A stretch of DNA of 54,743 bases from Syntrophaceae bacterium. Its GTDB lineage: Bacteria; Desulfobacterota; Syntrophia; Syntrophales; Smithellaceae. The translations under genes were made by a program, and so were the position numbers. The notes below the pieces were generated by a model. It did not search any database, was not told the DNA's origin, and saw only the letters and a list, made by a program, of their open reading frames with translations. The stretch lies in assembly GCA_025355345.1 (NCBI GenBank), contig JANXZU010000053.1, positions 1 through 54,743 on the forward strand, written 5' to 3'. Positions 49,539 through 54,743 of this stretch are shown here, piece after piece (position 1 is the first letter of the stretch; each line of letters opens with the position of its first letter).

Positions 49539-51683
49539 ATGTTACGCATAACTGATATTCTCGATAAGATTCAATCCTACCTTTCTGCTGAAGAACTGGG
49601 GATGATTGAGAAGGCCTATATCTTTTCGGCTACGGTGCATCAGGGGCAGGTAAGATTATCCGGTGAGCCGTATCTTACGCATCCGATGGAAGTTGCGGGG
49701 ATTCTTTCTGAACTTAAAATGGATGCAGCGACCATAATCAGCGGATTATTACACGATACAGTCGAAGACACACTAACCACAACCGAACAATTGGAAAAAG
49801 AATTTGGCAAGGATGTGGCTTTTCTGGTGGGCGGATTAACTAAACTCAGCCGTATCTCTTTTGGATCTCAGGAAGAAAGACAGGCGGAAAATTTCCGCAA
49901 AATGATTCTGGCAATGTCCGCAGACATTCGAATTCTGGTGGTGCGTCTTGCTGACCGTATACACAATATGAGGACGCTTCAATATCAGGCACCGGACAGG
50001 AAGATTTACATTGCGAGAGAGACAATGGATATATACGCGCCGCTGGCCAATCGGTTGGGAATTAACTGGATGAAGATGGAACTGGAAGACTTATCTTTCC
50101 AGTATATTTCACCTGAAGCATACACTGAGTTATCGATGCGAGTTCACAAAACAGATGAATCACGTAATCGTTATACTGAGGAAGTTAAAAATATAATTGT
50201 TTCTGAGTTGGAGAAAGTGTCCATCAAGGGGGAAGTCGAAGGAAGGGCAAAGCATCTTTATGGGATTTATAAAAAGATGCACGAGCAGCGTATTGATTTT
50301 GACGAAGTTTATGACTTGATTGCATTTCGGGTAATACTCGATTCCGAAAAAGAAAAAACTTGTTATGAAGTTCTAAGTATTGTGCATGCCTTATGGAAGC
50401 CGGTTCCCGGTCGGTTTAAAGATTATATAGCCATGCCCAAGGCAAATAATTATCAATCGTTGCATACAGCAGTGATCGGGCCTTACGGAGAGAGAGTGGA
50501 GGTTCAGATTCGAACGAAAATAATGCATGAATGGGCGGAAAAAGGTATTGCTGCTCATTGGCGATACAAGGAAGGGCGGGCTTACAAGAATAATGAAGAA
50601 AACCAGATAAAGAAACTTCGAGAAGTGCTGGAAATCCAGCAAGAAATAAAAAATCCGAAAGAATTTATGTCCAATTTAAAATTGGCTTTATTTCCGGAAG
50701 AAGTTTACGTTTTTACACCCAATGGCGATGTCAAAGCGTTTTCTAAAGGGGCAACGCCTATCGATTTTGCATACAGCATTCACACCGATGTAGGCAACCA
50801 GTGCATAGGTGCCAAAGTAAATAGAAATATAGTGCCATTAAAGTATGAGTTGCATAACGGTGATCGGGTTGAAATTATTACAAAAGCCGGACACCATCCC
50901 AGTAAAGACTGGTTAAAATATGTCGTCACAACGAGAGCAATTTCTAAAATTCGTAATTGGATCAATCTGGAAGAAAAGAAAAGTTCTCTGTTTCTGGGAC
51001 GTGATTTACTGGAAAAAGAATTTAAGCGGCACAATTTAAAATTAGGCAATTATGTTAAATCAGACGAGATAAAAAAAGTATTTACGGAGCACTCAGTAAC
51101 TTCCCTAGATGATTTAATCTCGCTTGTTGGTTATGGTCAGATTTCACCAAGGCAGGTTGTCAATCATTTTCTTTCAGAAGAACCTCCCAAAGCTGAAGAG
51201 GCCATAACAGAGAAGGTCAAGAAAAAAGACGGTGTTGCTCCATCTCTGGGGATTTCATTAACCGGGATTGATGATGTTATGGTCAAGTTTGCCAGATGTT
51301 GCAATCCCATTCCGGGGGATGAAATTTCCGGCTATATTTCCCGTGGTAGAGGCATGATGGTTCATACTCAAAAGTGTCCTTATATTAAGAGAATGGACAC
51401 AGAACGAATAGTTGAAGTTAACTGGAACGTACAGAAAAAACATGCTTATCCGGTAAATATAAGGGTTGTTTGCAACGATAGAAAGGGCGTGCTTACGGAA
51501 GTGAGTTCCATTATTTCATCGTTCGATATTAATATCAGTTATGCACAGGTAGCAACGACAGATATGATCGCTACATGCAATTTTATTATTGATGTAAATG
51601 ATTTGATTCAACTTAATAAAATATTTTCAGCTATCAGACAACTCAAGGCAGTTAAGTCCGTTGAGCGGATGCGAAAAACTTAA
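49539..51683 (+). CDS. rel: bifunctional (p)ppGpp synthase/hydrolase (Rel/SpoT)
   Basis: A 714-residue protein with all domains of the long Rel family: HD hydrolase (GLLHDTVEDT, RLADRIHNMRT), synthetase (PGRFKDYIAMPK; the RFKD triplet region is the RxKD type seen in bifunctional enzymes), TGS (YVFTPNGDVKAFSKGATPID), a cysteine-bearing helical part (ARCCNPIPGDEISGYI) and a C-terminal ACT domain. It sets the stringent response. I chose the ATG at 49539; the TTG four codons earlier is possible. Its last three codons and stop lie in a long inverted repeat. Confidence 0.97.
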   Translation: MLRITDILDKIQSYLSAEELGMIEKAYIFSATVHQGQVRLSGEPYLTHPMEVAGILSELKMDAATIISGLLHDTVEDTLTTTEQLEKEFGKDVAFLVGGLTKLSRISFGSQEERQAENFRKMILAMSADIRILVVRLADRIHNMRTLQYQAPDRKIYIARETMDIYAPLANRLGINWMKMELEDLSFQYISPEAYTELSMRVHKTDESRNRYTEEVKNIIVSELEKVSIKGEVEGRAKHLYGIYKKMHEQRIDFDEVYDLIAFRVILDSEKEKTCYEVLSIVHALWKPVPGRFKDYIAMPKANNYQSLHTAVIGPYGERVEVQIRTKIMHEWAEKGIAAHWRYKEGRAYKNNEENQIKKLREVLEIQQEIKNPKEFMSNLKLALFPEEVYVFTPNGDVKAFSKGATPIDFAYSIHTDVGNQCIGAKVNRNIVPLKYELHNGDRVEIITKAGHHPSKDWLKYVVTTRAISKIRNWINLEEKKSSLFLGRDLLEKEFKRHNLKLGNYVKSDEIKKVFTEHSVTSLDDLISLVGYGQISPRQVVNHFLSEEPPKAEEAITEKVKKKDGVAPSLGISLTGIDDVMVKFARCCNPIPGDEISGYISRGRGMMVHTQKCPYIKRMDTERIVEVNWNVQKKHAYPVNIRVVCNDRKGVLTEVSSIISSFDINISYAQVATTDMIATCNFIIDVNDLIQLNKIFSAIRQLKAVKSVERMRKT

Positions 51684-51762
51684 TACCAAGTAATACCAAG
51701 TTTCTTCCAAATATTAAGATTTATATTTTTGGAAGCAACTTGGTATTACTTGGTATTAAGTT
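51677..51762. repeat. 86-nt near-perfect inverted repeat at the end of rel
   Basis: The left arm begins AACTTAATACCAAGTAATAC and the right arm ends as its exact complement; the first 26 bases pair perfectly and, after one mismatch, CTTCCAAA/TTTGGAAG also pair, giving a stem of ~38 bp with a small loop. Each arm holds two tandem copies of TAATACCAAG. It contains the rel stop codon (51681-51683). It may end or protect the rel mRNA, or be a small mobile palindrome. Confidence 0.8.
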
Positions 51763-51782
51763 GTTATTTATGTATTTGGATG

Positions 51783-51810
51783 TTGACAAAAGTTTTGACT
51801 CTGCTATAAG
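51783..51810 (+). promoter_or_regulatory. sigma-70 promoter for the amidase-rph-rdgB unit
   Basis: TTGACA (51783-51788), 16-nt spacer, TATAAG (51805-51810), about 90 bases upstream of the amidase ATG. Confidence 0.65.
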
Positions 51811-51855
51811 CAAGCGCAACCTTGGGATAATTCCCCTAAGAAGTGTAATTTGTGC

Positions 51856-51865
51856 GGGGGGGGGG
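51856..51865 (+). repeat. homopolymer tract of ten G in the amidase leader
   Basis: Ten G residues lie between the promoter and the amidase start, 33 bases before the ATG. Such a tract is prone to slipped-strand change in length and to sequencing error. Confidence 0.8.
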
Positions 51866-51898
51866 CAGGTTAAATAATTGTTAAAATCAGGTGAAAAA

Positions 51899-52591
51899 AT
51901 GATTGGTATTATGAAGAAAACTTTAACAGTGAGTTTGGTAGCGTTGATATTTGTTATTTGTTTATCTTTGAACCTCAACGCGGTTGAGAAGAAGCATCTT
52001 ATTGTCATTGATCCTGCTCATGGTGGACAAGATGCAGGTGTTAAACTGAATGATAAGACTTCCGAAAAGGAAATAACTTTGGCTATAGCTTTGGCGTTGC
52101 AGAAAGAACTTGCCTCCGAAAACAATATTGAAGTTATATTAACCCGTAATTCCGATACAAATATTACAATCGATGAAAGGAAAGATAATATATTAAAGAT
52201 AAAGCCTGAATTGTTATTAAGCCTGCATCTGAACGCCGGTTTCGGAAAAGAAGCCAATGGATTTGAACTTTATTACCCCGGATTCAAAGATCTGGCGGAA
52301 AATAAAAAGGCAGAGAAAAATAGTCCAAAGAATAAAATTAACAAATACCTTAATGATTCTGTAAGATTGGCTAACCTTATCAAAAGAAACATGGATACTT
52401 TATTCCCGCGCAAAAGTAGAGATTTAAGAGTGGCCGATGCACCAATCATAGAAGGGCTGACTCTACCGGCTTTAGTGCTGGAAATTGGTTTTGCCACTAA
52501 TCAGGAAGAAAAGAAAAAATTGCTATCCGAAAGCACACAGAATGAAATTGCCAAAGCACTGGCTAAAAGCATAATATTATTTTACAGGTGA
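51899..52591 (+). CDS. secreted N-acetylmuramoyl-L-alanine amidase (AmiC type)
   Basis: A 230-residue zinc amidase that cuts the peptide from peptidoglycan glycans. The signal peptide is at ~1-29. The zinc site is in IDPAHGGQDAG (H41), SEKEITLAIA (E56) and LLLSLHLNAGF (His), and the catalytic Glu is in ALVLEIGFATNQEE. The protein has only the amidase_3 domain, with no AMIN or LysM part, and is short. I chose the ATG at 51899, with AGGTGA before it; a later ATG at 51911 would also keep the signal peptide. It starts the amidase-rph-rdgB run. Confidence 0.92.
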   Translation: MIGIMKKTLTVSLVALIFVICLSLNLNAVEKKHLIVIDPAHGGQDAGVKLNDKTSEKEITLAIALALQKELASENNIEVILTRNSDTNITIDERKDNILKIKPELLLSLHLNAGFGKEANGFELYYPGFKDLAENKKAEKNSPKNKINKYLNDSVRLANLIKRNMDTLFPRKSRDLRVADAPIIEGLTLPALVLEIGFATNQEEKKKLLSESTQNEIAKALAKSIILFYR

Positions 52592-52594
52592 TAA

Positions 52595-53326
52595 TTGATT
52601 AAAAGAAATTTAGACAGGCAGTGGGATGAACTTCGGCCTGTAAGCATAACCAATAATTATCTCAAGGATGTTACCGGTTCCGTTTTGGTAGAATTTGGTA
52701 ATACCAAAGTAATTTGTACGGCATCTTTGGATAATAAGACGGCCCCATTTTTAAAGAACACAGGCAATGGCTGGCTTACAGCTGAATATTCAATGTTGCC
52801 AATGTCCACACAAACCAGGAGCGCGCGCGAAGCTGCACGAGGTCGTTTAGGGGGACGGACGCACGAAATACAGAGGCTGATTGGCAGATCTTTAAGGACG
52901 GTGACAGATCTGAAAGCTTTTGGAGAAAAAACGATATATATCGATTGTGATGTTATCCAGGCTGACGGCGGTACAAGAACAGCATCTATTACCGGCGCCT
53001 TCGTGGCACTTGTGGATTTATTTAAAAAAATGAAGAAGGACGGTCTTGTAAAAGTAATGCCTGTAAGTGATTTTGTGTCCGCAATAAGTGTTGGGCTGAT
53101 TGATGGTCAGCCTCTTCTTGATCTGGAATATGAAGAGGATTCGCGCGCTGATGTGGATATGAATTTTGTTATGACCGGAGCCGGCCTTTTCATTGAAGTT
53201 CAAGGTACGGCAGAGCATGCTCCTTTTAGCAAAGATCAAATGATTATCATGACTGATCTGGCAAAACGAGGTATTCAAAAGATAATTGCCCGGCAAAAAG
53301 AGATTGTGGGTGATATTCAACAATGA
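52595..53326 (+). CDS. rph: ribonuclease PH
   Basis: RNase PH trims tRNA 3' ends using phosphate. The 243-residue protein has [20 protein letters not shown] and [17 protein letters not shown] with the phosphate-binding Arg residues, and [20 protein letters not shown], all typical. The start is TTG at 52595, three bases after the amidase stop, with AGGTGA before it. It overlaps rdgB by four bases. Confidence 0.97.
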   Translation: MIKRNLDRQWDELRPVSITNNYLKDVTGSVLVEFGNTKVICTASLDNKTAPFLKNTGNGWLTAEYSMLPMSTQTRSAREAARGRLGGRTHEIQRLIGRSLRTVTDLKAFGEKTIYIDCDVIQADGGTRTASITGAFVALVDLFKKMKKDGLVKVMPVSDFVSAISVGLIDGQPLLDLEYEEDSRADVDMNFVMTGAGLFIEVQGTAEHAPFSKDQMIIMTDLAKRGIQKIIARQKEIVGDIQQ

Positions 53327-53919
53327 AAATAGTTTTTGCAACGAAAAATGAAGGAAAAGTAAAAGAAATTAAAGAAATGCTCGAAGGAATGGATATAGAT
53401 TTAATTTCATTAAATCATTATAACCATGTGCCGGAAATTAGCGAAGATGGAAAGAGCTTTTTTGAAAATGCTTTTAAGAAGGCTAAGATAGTCTCTGAAT
53501 TTACAGGGGAAAATGTTCTGGCGGATGATTCCGGTTTGTCGGTTGACATCCTGAATGGCTCGCCCGGGATTTATTCCGCCAGATACGCGGGAGATGAAGC
53601 TACTGATGAGGAAAACAATAATAAGTTATTAGCTAACTTGAAAGATGTTTCCCCGCAAAAGAGGACAGCGTCTTTTTTTTGTGCGTTAGTTCTTTATAAT
53701 AAAGATGGAAATTATAATTATTTTGAAGGAAGATGGGACGGGCAGATTATCGATGAGAGACGGGGAGAAAATGGATTCGGTTATGATCCCATATTTTTTG
53801 TGCCGGAGCTCAAACTTACAGCGGCAGAGTTACCGGCCTTAATTAAAAATAAAGTAAGTCATCGTGGTCAGGCATTTGCAAGGCTTAAACAAGTTTTGGA
53901 AAAAAATATAAATAAATAG
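53323..53919 (+). CDS. rdgB: XTP/dITP diphosphatase (RdgB/HAM1)
   Basis: A 198-residue pyrophosphatase that removes non-canonical purine nucleotides. [16 protein letters not shown] at the front, [20 protein letters not shown] in the middle and [14 protein letters not shown] towards the end are the family motifs. It starts within the rph stop (ATGA), the common rph-rdgB pair. Confidence 0.97.
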   Translation: MKIVFATKNEGKVKEIKEMLEGMDIDLISLNHYNHVPEISEDGKSFFENAFKKAKIVSEFTGENVLADDSGLSVDILNGSPGIYSARYAGDEATDEENNNKLLANLKDVSPQKRTASFFCALVLYNKDGNYNYFEGRWDGQIIDERRGENGFGYDPIFFVPELKLTAAELPALIKNKVSHRGQAFARLKQVLEKNINK

Positions 53920-53920
53920 T

Positions 53921-53997
53921 CGGGGCGTAGCGCAGCTTGGTAGCGCGCCTGCTTTGGGAGCAGGATGTCGCAGGTTCAAATCCTGCCGCCCCGACCA
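53921..53997 (+). tRNA. tRNA-Pro (anticodon TGG)
   Basis: The acceptor arms CGGGGCG (53921-53927) and CGCCCCG (53987-53993) pair fully. The D arm GCGC-AGCTTGGTA-GCGC, the anticodon arm CCTGC-TTTGGGA-GCAGG with TGG at the centre, and the T arm GCAGG-TTCAAAT-CCTGC are all normal. The discriminator base is A and CCA is encoded. It lies one base after the rdgB stop. Confidence 0.98.
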
Positions 53998-54119
53998 GTT
54001 ATACCTCGGAAGATCAAAATGCAATCAGATTCTCATCGCTTCAAAATATCAACCGGATAAATGATGTCTTTATAAATCCATTATTTTGGTAAAAAAAATT
54101 ATTGTAGGAGGTAAAAATC

Positions 54120-54656
54120 ATGGCAGAAGAACCAAAGGAAAAATGGCTAAATTATCTTGCTTTAACAACAGTTATACTTGCTGTCTGCGCGACACTTTCC
54201 ACTTTTAAAGGGGCAGGCTATTCAACGCGTTCCGTGTTATCTCAGTCAAAGGCAGCAAACCAGTGGGCGTATTATCAGGCAAAGAGTATAAAAGGTTACT
54301 TATATGAAATTCAAAAGGAAGCCCTTGAACTGGAATACAAAAAAGATAAAGTAAAAGTATCCAAGGCAATAGCCTCTGAGTATGAAAAGAAAATCGAAAT
54401 ATACTCTCAGAAATTGAAAAAATATGACGGAGAAAAAGCTGAAATCAAGAAGGAGGCCGAGAAATGGGAATTGGTGAGAGACGATGCCCAGAATCATTCC
54501 GGGATATTCGGTATTGCCGTAATTTTCTTGCAAATAGCTATTCTGCTTTCGTCAATTGCCGCTTTGATGAAAAAGAAAGTTTTATGGATGCTTGGGGTTG
54601 GCACAGGGTCAATAGGACTGATTTATTTTGCGAATGGTTTTTTATTGTTCTTTTAA
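54120..54656 (+). CDS. DUF4337-family membrane protein
   Basis: A 178-residue protein. One transmembrane segment at ~12-30, a charged coiled-coil-like stretch at ~55-120 (IQKEALELEYKKDKVKVSKA), then two more transmembrane segments at ~127-147 and ~152-177. NQWAYYQAKSIK after the first segment is the conserved motif of DUF4337. No function is known. AGGAGG seven to eight bases before the ATG fixes the start; a strong terminator follows. Confidence 0.85.
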   Translation: MAEEPKEKWLNYLALTTVILAVCATLSTFKGAGYSTRSVLSQSKAANQWAYYQAKSIKGYLYEIQKEALELEYKKDKVKVSKAIASEYEKKIEIYSQKLKKYDGEKAEIKKEAEKWELVRDDAQNHSGIFGIAVIFLQIAILLSSIAALMKKKVLWMLGVGTGSIGLIYFANGFLLFF

Positions 54657-54694
54657 ATTCATTTAACGCGTTTAAATTTATTCGATATAAAAAA

Positions 54695-54725
54695 AGCCCC
54701 CCTGAAAATTTAGGGGGGCTTTTTT
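54695..54725 (+). terminator. Rho-independent terminator after the DUF4337 gene
   Basis: AGCCCCCCT (54695-54703) and AGGGGGGCT (54712-54720) form a perfect 9-bp stem with an eight-base loop, followed by five T and preceded by eight A, so it can work in both directions. Confidence 0.92.
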
Positions 54726-54743
54726 ATATAATAAATAATTAAA

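Overview
The window (54.7 kb, roughly 40-45% GC by eye) is a chromosomal segment of a Gram-negative, probably strictly anaerobic bacterium. Lipoprotein signals, an IHF-type protein, BamE-like and M48/TPR envelope proteins, an acyl-CoA dehydrogenase, a crotonase, ferredoxin-type proteins and the rnc/era/der and cmk/rpsA/sppA/ihf orders fit Desulfobacterota, most likely Syntrophales (Smithella/Syntrophus-like). This placement is inference from gene content, not from a marker tree.

Layout. 1-3.2 kb: the end of an unknown gene, then a minus-strand pair encoding a papain-like lipoprotein and a lone cyclic-nucleotide-binding domain. 3.3-8.6 kb: a tight minus-strand operon mtaB-rnc-(Elp3-like radical SAM)-era-der with one clear promoter. 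8.8-10.1 kb: a small membrane protein and a membrane-anchored matrixin-like protease. 10.1-12.9 kb: minus-strand operon of an FrhB-like iron-sulfur protein, an XRE-cupin regulator and an acyl-CoA dehydrogenase. 13.2-17.7 kb: an accessory stretch with a Cache-domain protein, an MBL hydrolase between direct repeats, a TudS-related protein, and a candidate RiPP locus made of a radical SAM/SPASM maturase translationally coupled to a 65-residue Cys-containing peptide, with a ferredoxin remnant downstream. 18.0-24.0 kb: a compact plus-strand cluster (PHP phosphoesterase, GT4 glycosyltransferase, methyltransferase, alpha/alpha-toroid cyclase-like protein, hexapeptide acyltransferase, B12-type radical SAM) that looks like an uncharacterised glycan or glycolipid pathway. 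24.0-31.3 kb: a methyltransferase, GAF-HD-GYP protein, two small lipoproteins, and minus-strand adk-lepA-hemW. 31.5-35.0 kb: a TMTC-like GT-C/TPR membrane protein and a convergent M48/TPR protease.

35.2-54.7 kb is mostly core genome on the plus strand: cmk-rpsA-sppA-ihfB-crotonase; psd-pssA-rsmD-coaD-(aminotransferase remnant)-purF-like; ispG-proS-rel; amidase-rph-rdgB-tRNA-Pro; DUF4337. Minus-strand inserts hold a sigma-region-4 protein and a glutaredoxin/ferredoxin-thioredoxin-reductase pair. A GC-richer two-cluster ferredoxin protein at 45.5 kb has its own promoter bracketed by matching palindromes.

The intergenic DNA is rich in structure: a three-copy dispersed hairpin family, a 144-bp palindromic element against lepA, an 86-nt inverted repeat at the end of rel, a triple hairpin at 39.8 kb and two strong bidirectional-looking terminators. 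Five minus-strand genes share a recognisable CCTTGACA promoter with 16-17 nt spacing. The strongest candidates for an undescribed system are the radical SAM/peptide pair (16.1-17.7 kb) and the six-gene cluster (18.0-24.0 kb).
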